53,022 nucleotides of DNA, from NCBI GenBank assembly GCA_020054865.1, contig JAIHAR010000012.1, forward strand, positions 1-53,022. The letters run 5' to 3'. The notes below the pieces were generated by a model. It searched no databases, was not told the DNA's origin, and saw only the letters and a list, made by a program, of their open reading frames with translations. The position numbers and the translations under genes were made by a program. This document shows, one piece after another, positions 8,612 to 16,675 of the stretch (positions are counted from its first letter, which is position 1; each line of letters begins with the position of its first letter). Origin of the DNA: Deferribacteraceae bacterium (GTDB lineage: Bacteria; Chrysiogenota; Deferribacteres; Deferribacterales; Deferrivibrionaceae).

Positions 8612-9490
8612 ATGCCATACATATTGTTAATGTTGAGTACCCTTTTTTGGTCAGGCAATTTTGTGTTAAGTAAAGCGATGTCAGCTTCCATACCTCCTAT
8701 TGCCCTTGTTTTTTGGCGTTGGCTACTTGCAGGCCTGATTCTTGCGCCGTTTGTAATGAAGAAGTTTTTATTAAATTGGCATATAATAAAAAAACACATC
8801 AAATATCTCCTAATAGTTTCATTTTTAGGGGTTACTACATTTAATGCACTTGTTTACACGGCAATGCACTATACTACTGCAATAAATGCAGTACTGGTAA
8901 ATTCTTTCACGCCAGTAATTATTTTTGTCTTTTCAGCCGCTATTTACAAAGAAAAGATTAATATACTTCAATTTATCGGGATTGTTATTTCTATAGCCGG
9001 CGTTTTTACCATTATGACAAAAGGGGATTTTGGCGTCTTGCTATCATTGAGATTTAACTTCGGTGATATTCTGATAATTCTTGCTGCAACTTCATGGGCA
9101 CTTTATTCTGTGCTTCTTAAAAGCTTACCAAAAGAGATAGACAGGCTCACATTTTTAATGGCCATAATTGTTTTTGGACTTATTATGTTGCTTCCTGTTT
9201 ACATAGTAGAATTAAAGATGGGATATACTTTTAGTCCGGGGATAAATGAGATATTGACAATCTGCTATGTTGCCATATTTGCTTCTGTCCTGGCCTTTAT
9301 CTGCTGGAATAGGGCTGTAAGAGAGGTGGGGGCGAATAAAGCCGGGCCGATGGTGCATTTGATGCCGGTCTTTGGAACGATTCTATCTTTTTTCTTTTTG
9401 AAAGAGAAAATATATTTATTTCACCTTATTGGTATTTTTCTTGTTTTTGGAGGGATATTTACTACGGGACTTAAATTTGGTAGAAAATAA
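8612..9490 (+). CDS. DMT-superfamily (EamA) transporter
   Basis: A 292-residue inner-membrane protein with about ten hydrophobic helices arranged as two EamA repeats. The first repeat starts at MPYILLMLSTLFWSGNFVLS and the second near NFGDILIILAATSWALYSVL. Substrates in this family range over amino acids, metabolites and drugs and cannot be assigned here. GGAGG lies 6-7 nt before the ATG. Its last 75 bases overlap the 3' end of the convergent YgiQ-type gene. Confidence 0.9.
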   Translation: MPYILLMLSTLFWSGNFVLSKAMSASIPPIALVFWRWLLAGLILAPFVMKKFLLNWHIIKKHIKYLLIVSFLGVTTFNALVYTAMHYTTAINAVLVNSFTPVIIFVFSAAIYKEKINILQFIGIVISIAGVFTIMTKGDFGVLLSLRFNFGDILIILAATSWALYSVLLKSLPKEIDRLTFLMAIIVFGLIMLLPVYIVELKMGYTFSPGINEILTICYVAIFASVLAFICWNRAVREVGANKAGPMVHLMPVFGTILSFFFLKEKIYLFHLIGIFLVFGGIFTTGLKFGRK

Positions 9491-11152
9491 ATCTTTTTGT
9501 TTGCTTTTGCCTTTGTGAGATTTTTCCACAAAAATTTTTCTTTTTGTAAAAGGGTCATATTCAAGAAAGTACATAAGAGAAGATATTGTCAAAGGAAGAG
9601 GTGTAAAAATCTGAACCTGCTCGGGGCGACTTTTTAAATCATTTTCCATAAAAGATTTTGCATCTTTCATCTGCTCAAATGTGCAACCCGGGTGAGCAGC
9701 AATCATGTAATATGTTAAAAATTGCTTTTTTCCTGATTCTTTTGAAATTTTGTAAAAATCAGATGCAAATTTTTTAAGCAATTGTTTTTGTGGCGGTTTT
9801 CCCATAAGTTTTAACACATTGTCATCAATGTGCTCTGGAGCAATTTTAAGCTGGCCGGATACATGATTATGCAATATCTCTTTCAAGTAGGTGTTGCCAT
9901 ATTTTTTATCTTCATAGATTAAGTCCGGCCTTATTCCTGAAGCTATAAATATCTTTTTGAACTCTTTTATAGAAGATGCATTTTTAAGAAGAGTGAGCTG
10001 CTCCTGGTGAGACACTTTCATAGACCTGCAAATGCCATCGGCAATACACTTTTTGTCTTTACATTTGCCATATTTAAGTTTTTTTTCACATTCTATTTTG
10101 TACATATTTGCAGTAGGGCCGCCCAAATCTTTTATATAACCTTTAAATGATGTGGATTTGACAACTTTGGATATTTCTTCCAATATCGACTTTTGACTTC
10201 TTGAGATAATTGTTGTCCCCTGATGAACTGCAATTGCGCAAAAATTACACTCTCCGTAGCATCCTCTGTGAGTGGTGATTGAGTCTGATATGGTATCCAT
10301 TGCTTTTATTTTTTCATTATAAATTGGATGCGGCTTATTTTCAAAATCAAGATTGTAGATTTCATCAATCTCTTTTTCGCTTAAGTGTCTCATGAGCGGG
10401 TTGTGTATTAAATAACGGCTGCCATGTTTTTGTATTAATCCATTGGCATTTATTGGGTCATTATTTTCGTAAAGCTTGAAATAACTGTCAATTAATTTGA
10501 AATTATCTGAAATAATTTCCTCATAAGAAGAAAGCTCTATAAACCCATTTCGAGGCTCTTTTGAAATATAGCAAAGTCCATTTATGTTATTTAATGGCAA
10601 ATTGTTTTTTAAGCTTTTAGCAATTTGTAAAATGGTAAGCTCCGCCATGCCGTAGACAAGATAGTCGGCTTTTGAATCAAAAAGTATTGATCTTTTGATA
10701 GAATCAGACCAAAAATCATAGTGGACAATTCTTCGAAGGCTGGCTTCAATTCCACCTATTATGATTGGTTTTGTTTTTTTGAAATGTTGGCGAATAAGGT
10801 TAACATATTTTATGATGGCCCTATCGGGTCTTTTGGTATTTTCTCCACCAGGGGTATAGTCGTCAGACTTTCTTCTTTTTAAAAGGGGGGTGTAATTTGC
10901 AACCATCGAATCTACACTACCTGAAGTAACCCCCCAAAAAAGATTTGGCTCTCCAAATTTTTTGATATCATCATTGTCAAGAGATGGCTGCGGTATTATT
11001 GCTACCTTAAAACCCTCTTTGAGCAGAAATTTGCCAAGGATAGCTACGCCAATGTATGATGAATCAATATATGCATCACCGGTTACAAATATAATATCGA
11101 TGCTGTCCCACTTTAATTTTTCGACTTCCTTTATTGTTATTGGAAGAAACAT
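9416..11152 (-). CDS. YgiQ family radical SAM protein
   Basis: A 578-residue member of the YgiQ (UPF0313) radical SAM family. The N-terminal region looks like a cobalamin-binding-type Rossmann region (DIIFVTGDAYIDSSYIGVAIL). The radical SAM cluster motif is Cys298-x3-Cys302-x2-Cys305 (GCYGECNFC). A cysteine-rich insert (CEKKLKYGKCKDKKCIADGICR) and the PEHIDDNVLKLM region are both typical of the family. The function is unknown. The C-terminus is a lysine/serine-rich tail that reads antisense through the end of the DMT gene. GAGG lies 7 nt before the ATG, and the gene is divergent from pgsA. Confidence 0.9.
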   Translation of the reverse strand: MFLPITIKEVEKLKWDSIDIIFVTGDAYIDSSYIGVAILGKFLLKEGFKVAIIPQPSLDNDDIKKFGEPNLFWGVTSGSVDSMVANYTPLLKRRKSDDYTPGGENTKRPDRAIIKYVNLIRQHFKKTKPIIIGGIEASLRRIVHYDFWSDSIKRSILFDSKADYLVYGMAELTILQIAKSLKNNLPLNNINGLCYISKEPRNGFIELSSYEEIISDNFKLIDSYFKLYENNDPINANGLIQKHGSRYLIHNPLMRHLSEKEIDEIYNLDFENKPHPIYNEKIKAMDTISDSITTHRGCYGECNFCAIAVHQGTTIISRSQKSILEEISKVVKSTSFKGYIKDLGGPTANMYKIECEKKLKYGKCKDKKCIADGICRSMKVSHQEQLTLLKNASSIKEFKKIFIASGIRPDLIYEDKKYGNTYLKEILHNHVSGQLKIAPEHIDDNVLKLMGKPPQKQLLKKFASDFYKISKESGKKQFLTYYMIAAHPGCTFEQMKDAKSFMENDLKSRPEQVQIFTPLPLTISSLMYFLEYDPFTKRKIFVEKSHKGKSKQKDLFSTKFKSRSKYPSKNKKNTNKVK

Positions 11153-11179
11153 TCACAAACCTCAAATTTATGCTATAAT
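11152..11179 (+). promoter_or_regulatory. Promoter of pgsA, predicted leaderless
   Basis: TTCACA, 16-nt spacer, TATAAT preceded by TGC (extended -10). Only five nt separate the -10 from ATG 11185, and no Shine-Dalgarno exists. The transcript should therefore start at, or within a base or two of, the start codon. Confidence 0.65.
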
Positions 11180-11184
11180 AGGTT

Positions 11185-11733
11185 ATGAAAACATTAACTA
11201 TTCCAAACCTGCTCACATTGTTAAGGATAATTATTATCCCTTTTGCTGTTTACAATATATATATTTCAAATTTTTATACAGCATTATTTTTGGTTTTTAT
11301 TGCAGTTATTACTGATGGACTTGACGGTTTTGTGGCAAGAAGATTTGACCAGGTGTCACAAATTGGTAAAGTTATTGACCCTTTGGCGGATAAATTGCTG
11401 GTAATTTGCGGTTTGACGGCGATAGCGATAAATGAAAATGTTGATTTTAGCAAAATACTATTTGTATTGATAATGTTGAGAGAAATCTATATTGTTTCCG
11501 GAGGTATCTATCTGCTTATAAAATCGAAGAGATTTAAAATTGCACCTACTATAATTGGCAAATTGACGGCATTTAGTGAGTTTTTGATGTTTATATTGAT
11601 TTTATTGAATGAAGTATCAGATAAAGTTGGTTTTTTGGTTAAACTCAGCTCTATTTGTGTGATAACAATGATAATTATTTCGATTGTTCAATACAGTATT
11701 ATCGGGCTAAAATATTTAAAACTAACTGATTGA
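11185..11733 (+). CDS. pgsA: CDP-diacylglycerol--glycerol-3-phosphate 3-phosphatidyltransferase
   Basis: A 182-residue membrane enzyme that makes phosphatidylglycerol phosphate from CDP-diacylglycerol and sn-glycerol-3-phosphate. The CDP-alcohol phosphatidyltransferase motif is complete: DGLDGFVARR, then G, then D-x3-D in GKVIDPLADK. The N-terminus (TIPNLLTLLRIIIIPFAVY) is typical of PgsA, and the length is normal. Hydrophobic helices span most of the protein. A leaderless promoter precedes it. tRNA-Gly follows about 35 nt downstream with its own TTGACA. Confidence 0.9.
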   Translation: MKTLTIPNLLTLLRIIIIPFAVYNIYISNFYTALFLVFIAVITDGLDGFVARRFDQVSQIGKVIDPLADKLLVICGLTAIAINENVDFSKILFVLIMLREIYIVSGGIYLLIKSKRFKIAPTIIGKLTAFSEFLMFILILLNEVSDKVGFLVKLSSICVITMIIISIVQYSIIGLKYLKLTD

Positions 11734-11758
11734 CAAAATATAAAAAAATAATTAAATA
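11730..11758 (+). promoter_or_regulatory. Promoter of tRNA-Gly
   Basis: A perfect TTGACA at 11730-11735, overlapping the pgsA stop codon region, is followed 16-17 nt later by an AT-rich weak -10 (TTAAAT/TAAATA). The predicted start is just before the tRNA. Confidence 0.5.
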
Positions 11759-11767
11759 AATTTCTGC

Positions 11768-11840
11768 GCGGGTGTAGCTCAGTTGGTAGAGCATCAGCTT
11801 CCCAAGCTGAGGGTCGCGGGTTCGAGTCCCGTCACCCGCT
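11768..11840 (+). tRNA. tRNA-Gly (anticodon CCC)
   Basis: A 73-nt cloverleaf. The acceptor stem is GCGGGTG paired with CACCCGC, with a U discriminator. The D-arm has AGCTCAGTTGGTAGAGC. The anticodon loop TTCCCAA gives CCC, and the T-arm has GGTTCGAGTCC. CCA is not encoded. Its 3' half is the likely attachment target of the integrase remnant that follows. Confidence 0.95.
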
Positions 11841-11942
11841 TTTTGTACACATTTCATACCCCTTCATATTCCTTCATGTTCTGTTATTTATCAACCAGTT
11901 ATGCAATTTCGGGCAGTTTTCCTATTGTCAGAAAAAACCTTT

Positions 11943-12094
11943 TTTTACTCCAAAACGAGTAAAACTATGCCTAAAAAATCTTTACTCGTTTTTGAACAAA
12001 AGTATCTGTTTAACAGTAATTTGTAAGATACTTTCTCGTTCTTCAATCAAAACTTTACTTGCCGGTATTTTATTAAAAACGAGTAACGAGTGAG
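11943..12094. repeat. Repeated GAGTAAA half-sites upstream of the integrase remnant
   Basis: TTTTACTC (11943-11950) and GAGTAAAA (11957-11964) form an inverted repeat. AAAACGAGTAAA at 11952-11963 recurs as its exact 12-nt reverse complement at 11981-11992. AAAACGAGTAA appears again at 12076-12086, followed by a further CGAGTGAG. Such clustered sites upstream of an integrase gene may be arm-type recombinase sites, or operators for the element's regulator. Confidence 0.55.
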
Positions 12095-12102
12095 GTAAAG
12101 TT

Positions 12103-12867
12103 ATGGCAAAGAAAAACATGTCAGAGCGAGAAATTATGAGACTTAAACCCGGCACAAGTCTCAAAAAGTACAGAGTAGGCGATAGACTGTATATTTATGT
12201 TTATCCAAACGGCACAAAGAAGTGGTATTTCAGAAAGAAAAATAACTCAGATATCCTTATGGGAAGTTTTAACCGATTGTCGTATTATGATGCATTTAAA
12301 AAGAGAGATTTACTGTATGAGTTGGAAGAAAAAGATGAAATTACAGTAAAGAAAATAACTGTAAATGATATGTTTGAAAAATATTATCAGCTTAAATCTA
12401 ATTCTTGGTCAGAGCATACAAGGCTAAGAAAGCGTCAGATTTATGAGTATGATATACAGCCTATTCTTGGCAAAATGGAAGTAAAACAAGTAAAAATACA
12501 TCATATTTTAAAGGTTACAGAGAGAATTGAGAAAAGAGATGCACTACATACTTTGGAGAAAGTGGTAACAATCATAAAAAACATTTTTCTTAAAGCATAC
12601 CAGTTAAATCACATTTCACACAACCCTGCATTGGCATTAGAGGATTTGGTTATGAAACCTGTAAGATAAAATTATCCTGCTTTGATAGATAGTGAGGATT
12701 TAAGTAACCTTGTAAAAAGAATGGATAATTACAGAGGTAATTATATTACAATACAAGCTTTACAATTTTTACTATTGACAGCCCAGCGAAGTTATACTGT
12801 CAGAGCTGCCAAATGGGAAAATATAGACTTTGAAAATTGCATATGGGATATTCCGGCTGAAGAATAA
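12103..12867 (+). pseudogene. Tyrosine recombinase/integrase remnant (in-frame stop and missing C-terminus)
   Basis: The first 188 codons match the N-terminal part of phage/island integrases of the DUF4102 type. There is an arm-DNA-binding region (YRVGDRLYIYVYPNGTKKWYF) and then a SAM-like core-binding domain (TVNDMFEKYYQLK..NPALALEDLV). An in-frame TAA at 12667-12669 interrupts the frame. Reading then continues in the same frame into the start of the catalytic domain (PALIDSEDLSNLV..FLLLTAQRS..AAKWENIDFENCIW). The frame ends at 12867, before the H-x-x-R and Tyr motifs. About the last 130-150 residues are absent. It sits 262 nt after tRNA-Gly, the usual place for a tRNA-integrating element. 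GAGG precedes the ATG. It cannot make an active recombinase. Confidence 0.85.
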
Positions 12868-12870
12868 TAA

Positions 12871-12888
12871 AGGGACATGCATTTATTT
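12871..12888 (+). repeat. Copy B of the GGACA(T/G)GCATTTATTT motif, at the integrase breakpoint
   Basis: AGGGACATGCATTTATTT begins three nt after the premature end of the integrase frame. It matches copy C at 52931-52948 at 16 of 18 positions. The rest of the gap to 12998 (the 3' side of glpK) holds no recognisable gene. Confidence 0.35.
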
Positions 12889-12998
12889 TTTTAATGTATC
12901 TATCGCAATTATTATAATAAAAGACCTTTGCACAATTTCAATTTTCCCATTTTTTAGAAGATAAAAAGTGTTTTTTAAGGTTATGAAGCCCTCTGTCG

Positions 12999-14474
12999 TT
13001 AGCTCCACTGCAAACTTCTTTTAAGCGCATTAAGCCATCTATTGTAAATCTCTTTTCTTTCGTGTTCGTTCATTTTAGGCTCGTATTTTCGTTCAATTTT
13101 TCTAATGCTGAGAATATCATCTTTTGACCAGAAACCTGTAGAAATACCGGCTACTGCAGCAGCCCCCAGTGAAGTTGACTCGGTGACTTGTGGTTTTTCA
13201 ATCTCTATGCCGAGAATATCAGCCTGAAACTCCATCAGAAACTTATTGCGACTGGCACCGCCGTCAACAGCAAGCTTTTTGAAATCAAGTGTATTTTGCG
13301 TTGCCTTTTTAAATTCCTCGAAGACATCTTTAGTCTGTAATGCTATCCCTTCAAGCGCCGCCCGTACAATATGTTCCCTTTTTGTTCCCCTTGTGATACC
13401 AATAATCAAGCCTCTTGCCGAAGGGTCCCAATAAGGTGCACCAAGCCCTGTAAGTGCCGGTATAAAAAAGACATTATCAGAGGACGTTACATTTCTGGCC
13501 AGCTCTTCAACTTCATCGGCGCTTTCAATAATTTTTAAACCGTCTCTTAGCCATTGAATAAGTGAACCGCCCACAAAAATACTCCCCTCAAGGGCATATT
13601 CCACACTATCTCCAAATTGCCACGAAACTGTGCTTATCAAATTTTCAGATTTGTAAACCTTGGCTTTAGTGGAAGTCATCATAAAAAGCCCTGTGCCATA
13701 CGTGTTTTTAACAAGGCCATCTCTCCATCCACCATGGGCAAAAAGGGATGCCTGTTGATCACCTATTATCCCCGAAATTGGTATTTCTTTACCAAAAATA
13801 CTTCTATCAGTGTAGCCAAAAAGATGGTCACTTGGATACACCTTTGGCAATATATCTTCCTCAATATTGAAAAGCTCTAAAAGTTCATTGTCGTATTTAA
13901 GGGATTTAATATTAAAAAGCATTGTTCTCGAAGCATTTGTAACATCTGTTGCATGCACTTTACCACCGGTAAGATTATAAAGTATCCAGGAATCCACTGT
14001 TCCAAATAAGGCTTTTTTGTCTTTTACGGCAGATTTTACGTTTTCTATATTGTCAATAAGCCACTTTATCTTGGTTGCGCTGAAATATGGGTCAAGAAAA
14101 AGCCCTGTTTTTTCCTTTATTAACGTTTTGTGTTCTGAAAATTGTTTGCATATTCCTTCAGTTCTTCTGCATTGCCAGACGATTGCGTTATAAAGTGGCT
14201 TACCTGTCTCTTTGTCCCATATTATTGTGGTTTCTCTCTGATTTGTTATTCCAATAGAAATTATGTTTTCTGCCCTGACCTTTTCGATAACAGTTGACAT
14301 TACTTTTTTTGTGGTTTCCCATATTTCAGCAGGACTGTGCTCGACCCATCCTTCTTTTGGGAAAATTTGAGTAAATTCGAGGTATGCTGAAGCCACGACA
14401 TTCCCTTCTTTGTCAAATGCCAAAGCTTTATTGCCCGTAGTTCCAAGATCAAGTGCCAGAATATAGCCGCGCAT
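12999..14474 (-). CDS. glpK: Glycerol kinase
   Basis: A 491-residue FGGY-family kinase that phosphorylates glycerol to sn-glycerol-3-phosphate with ATP. Motifs include the N-terminal phosphate loop ALDLGTTGNKALAFD, then ITNQRETTIIWD, VWQCRRT, the ADP-side GGASRNKFLMEFQADILG and ESTSLGAAAVAGI. Length is normal. AAGGGGGAAAT precedes the ATG, and a promoter TTGCAA-17-TATATT lies at 14504-14532. It is divergent from the glycerophosphodiesterase gene, and the Ug­p transporter and GlpD lie close by, so this is one glycerol/G3P locus. The GlpK product is the GlpD substrate. Confidence 0.96.
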   Translation of the reverse strand: MRGYILALDLGTTGNKALAFDKEGNVVASAYLEFTQIFPKEGWVEHSPAEIWETTKKVMSTVIEKVRAENIISIGITNQRETTIIWDKETGKPLYNAIVWQCRRTEGICKQFSEHKTLIKEKTGLFLDPYFSATKIKWLIDNIENVKSAVKDKKALFGTVDSWILYNLTGGKVHATDVTNASRTMLFNIKSLKYDNELLELFNIEEDILPKVYPSDHLFGYTDRSIFGKEIPISGIIGDQQASLFAHGGWRDGLVKNTYGTGLFMMTSTKAKVYKSENLISTVSWQFGDSVEYALEGSIFVGGSLIQWLRDGLKIIESADEVEELARNVTSSDNVFFIPALTGLGAPYWDPSARGLIIGITRGTKREHIVRAALEGIALQTKDVFEEFKKATQNTLDFKKLAVDGGASRNKFLMEFQADILGIEIEKPQVTESTSLGAAAVAGISTGFWSKDDILSIRKIERKYEPKMNEHERKEIYNRWLNALKRSLQWS

Positions 14475-14503
14475 ATTTCCCCCTTATGAAAGCATTTTTG
14501 TAA

Positions 14504-14532
14504 AATATAGATTTGAAATAGATATATTGCAA
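14504..14532 (-). promoter_or_regulatory. Promoter of glpK
   Basis: The minus strand shows TTGCAA, a 17-nt spacer and TATATT. The start is predicted about 22 nt before the ATG, leaving room for the AAGGGGG ribosome site. Confidence 0.5.
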
Positions 14533-14600
14533 TAAAATCTCTGTTGATATTTTTAACTGAAAGGGTTATTAGGCTGAAAGGTTTTGAGGACGGAGGAAAT

Positions 14601-15344
14601 ATGAAAATTATAGCCCACAGAGGTGCTTCGTTTTATTCGCCGGAAAATACTATGAGTGCATTCAAACTTGCTGAAACCTTCAATGTTGATGGTATTGAGA
14701 TGGATATCCACATGACGAGAGACAAAAAGCTGGTGGTTATTCATGACAAGACTACAGGCCGCACAGGTACAGATAATTTTGAGGTAAAAACAAGTACTTT
14801 TTCGAAACTAAAAAAAATAGATGTCGGTAGCTGGTTTGGCGATAGTTTTAACGGGGAAAAAATTCCACTTTTACTGGATGTGGTTGAAAACATCAGTGAA
14901 AAGCTTGAGTTTTATATCGAAATTAAGACCGGGACTGAGATAATCGACACATTTTGTGAATTTTTGGATAAAAACAAAGCCGTGAAAAATAATATTACTG
15001 TAATAAGCTTTAACTATGATACAGTTTCAGAATTGAAAAAAGTGAGGCCCGATATAAAAGCGCTATGGATTGTGCAATATGGATATAATGTCCAGGTGGA
15101 AAAGAATATGTATAAAAAAGTGTTTAAGAAGATAGAAAATGCCAGTTTAAATGGTATATCAACGCATAGTGAGCTTGAACACTGTATCAAGATGGCAAAA
15201 ACTATCAAAGAAAGCAATCTGATATGGAATGTGTGGACGGTGGACAATCCATTTCTTGCAAAAAAGATGTTAAGCCTTGGTGTGTCATCCCTTACAACAA
15301 ACAGGCCTGACTGGATTATGCAACATCTTTTTAATGTTGATTAA
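14601..15344 (+). CDS. ugpQ: Glycerophosphodiester phosphodiesterase
   Basis: A 247-residue cytoplasmic GDPD that cleaves glycerophosphodiesters to sn-glycerol-3-phosphate and an alcohol. The signature opens the protein: IAHRGASFYSPENTMSAF, with the catalytic His-Arg pair. The metal and second-His motifs follow (DGIEMDIHMTRDKKLVVIHD), and later YIEIK. There is no signal peptide, which fits the cytoplasmic UgpQ type rather than periplasmic GlpQ. I start at ATG 14601, where GGAGGAAAT directly precedes it. An upstream in-frame ATG at 14544 adds only unconserved residues and lacks a ribosome site. It lies between glpK and the Ugp transporter, which fits use of imported glycerophosphodiesters. Confidence 0.92.
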   Translation: MKIIAHRGASFYSPENTMSAFKLAETFNVDGIEMDIHMTRDKKLVVIHDKTTGRTGTDNFEVKTSTFSKLKKIDVGSWFGDSFNGEKIPLLLDVVENISEKLEFYIEIKTGTEIIDTFCEFLDKNKAVKNNITVISFNYDTVSELKKVRPDIKALWIVQYGYNVQVEKNMYKKVFKKIENASLNGISTHSELEHCIKMAKTIKESNLIWNVWTVDNPFLAKKMLSLGVSSLTTNRPDWIMQHLFNVD

Positions 15345-15350
15345 AAATAG

Positions 15351-15384
15351 AAGATGCTGCTATTAAATTTATATGCAGCATCTT
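15351..15384. terminator. Hairpin terminator between convergent ugpQ and ugpC
   Basis: A 10-bp stem AAGATGCTGC / GCAGCATCTT with a 14-nt AT loop. Read on the minus strand it is followed by CTATTTTTAA, so it best serves the minus-strand ugpC gene. Confidence 0.7.
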
Positions 15385-15390
15385 ATTGAA

Positions 15391-16488
15391 TTAGTATATT
15401 GATTTTTCAGTTTCAGCATCAAATATATGAAGGTGCGAAAGGTCAAATGTAATTTTCAGCTTTTCTTCAGGAGAAAATACCCTTCTTCCTTCAGATTTTC
15501 CTATCAGGTTTATTCCGGAAAAGTCCATATGAAGGTTTGTTTCGTTGCCAAGGGGTTCAACAATTTTTACTACCCCAGTTGTTTCATATGGATAGCCACA
15601 TGCTTTATTTGTGTCAGAAAGGAACAGGTCTTCGGTTCTGATCCCCATAATTACCCTTTGGCCTTCTTTAATGCTTGATTTTTCTTTTTCAGGGATTGGA
15701 AAAATCAAAGAATCGTTTAGTTTAAGGTTAAGCATATTGTTGTGTTTTATAATGCTCCCCGGGATAAGATTCATAGGGGGTGAACCAATAAATCCAGCAA
15801 CAAATACGTTGGCTGGATTTTGAAATATTTCAAGTGGGCTTCCAACCTGCTCAATATACCCATTTCTCATAACTACAATTCTGTCAGCAAGCGTCATTGC
15901 CTCAACCTGGTCATGAGTTACGTAGATTACAGTGTTTTGAACCTGCTGGTGCAATTGCTTGATTTCAAGTCTCATTTGCGTCCTTAATTTTGCATCAAGA
16001 TTTGAAAGAGGCTCGTCGAAAAGATAAACGGCTGGTCTTCTTACGATTGCACGTCCCATTGCTACTCTTTGCCTTTGTCCACCGGATAGCTCGTGTGGTT
16101 TCCTTTGAAGAAGATTGGACAGTTCAAGGATTTCAGCAGCCTCCTTGACACGTTTGTCTATTTCATCTTTTGGCATTTTTCTCAGTTTTAATCCAAAAGC
16201 CATGTTGTTATAGACATTCATGTGGGGGTAAAGGGCATAATTTTGAAAAACCATTGCTACATCTCTGTCTTTTGGAGCCAAATCGTTTACAACATTATTG
16301 TCAATCTGTATTGTGCCGCTGGTAATATCTTCAAGACCTGCAATCATTCTAAGAGCCGTGGATTTGCCACATCCTGATGGTCCAACAAGGACAACAAATT
16401 CTTTGTCATTGATTTCGAGGTTGATATTGTGGATTACCTCAGTCTTGCCATATTTTTTGACAACATCCTTTAAAATTACATTAGCCAT
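15391..16488 (-). CDS. ugpC: sn-glycerol-3-phosphate ABC transporter ATP-binding protein
   Basis: A 365-residue MalK/UgpC-type ATPase. Walker A is GPSGCGKST, the signature LSGGQRQRVAMGRA, Walker B VYLFDEP and the His switch THDQVEAM. A C-terminal TOBE/OB region follows from about residue 240 (FIGSPPMNLIPG..). It energises uptake with the UgpB/A/E proteins encoded divergently at 16676-19887. I start at ATG 16488 (MANVILKD), with GGAG 8 nt upstream. A TTG at 16503 would add five residues. MalK-like ATPases can serve several sugar systems, so the UgpC name rests mostly on the neighbours. Confidence 0.92.
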   Translation of the reverse strand: MANVILKDVVKKYGKTEVIHNINLEINDKEFVVLVGPSGCGKSTALRMIAGLEDITSGTIQIDNNVVNDLAPKDRDVAMVFQNYALYPHMNVYNNMAFGLKLRKMPKDEIDKRVKEAAEILELSNLLQRKPHELSGGQRQRVAMGRAIVRRPAVYLFDEPLSNLDAKLRTQMRLEIKQLHQQVQNTVIYVTHDQVEAMTLADRIVVMRNGYIEQVGSPLEIFQNPANVFVAGFIGSPPMNLIPGSIIKHNNMLNLKLNDSLIFPIPEKEKSSIKEGQRVIMGIRTEDLFLSDTNKACGYPYETTGVVKIVEPLGNETNLHMDFSGINLIGKSEGRRVFSPEEKLKITFDLSHLHIFDAETEKSIY

Positions 16489-16592
16489 AAATAAAATCTC
16501 CAAAACATTTGTTTAGTTTAGCTGACCGTGCTTACTATATGATAAAAATGATTTCATATCCAGAAAAAATTAATTGGCAGGGATAAAAAAGT

Positions 16593-16621
16593 TTGTAATT
16601 TTGTAAAATATTGTTTATTAG
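16593..16621 (+). promoter_or_regulatory. Candidate promoter of the ugpBAE-glpD operon
   Basis: TTGTAA, 17-nt spacer, TATTAG in the 187-nt divergent gap between ugpC and ugpB. The predicted start near 16628 leaves a leader of about 48 nt with AGGAGGAAACT before ATG 16676. Confidence 0.4.
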
Positions 16622-16675
16622 AGAAGAACAGACTGTTGTATTTTGTTTCACACTATGTAAAATTAGGAGGAAACT

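Noticed and set aside
12667-12669. Recoded stop codon in the integrase
   Set aside because: The codon is TAA, not TGA, and the gene also lacks its catalytic end, so decay is the simpler reading.
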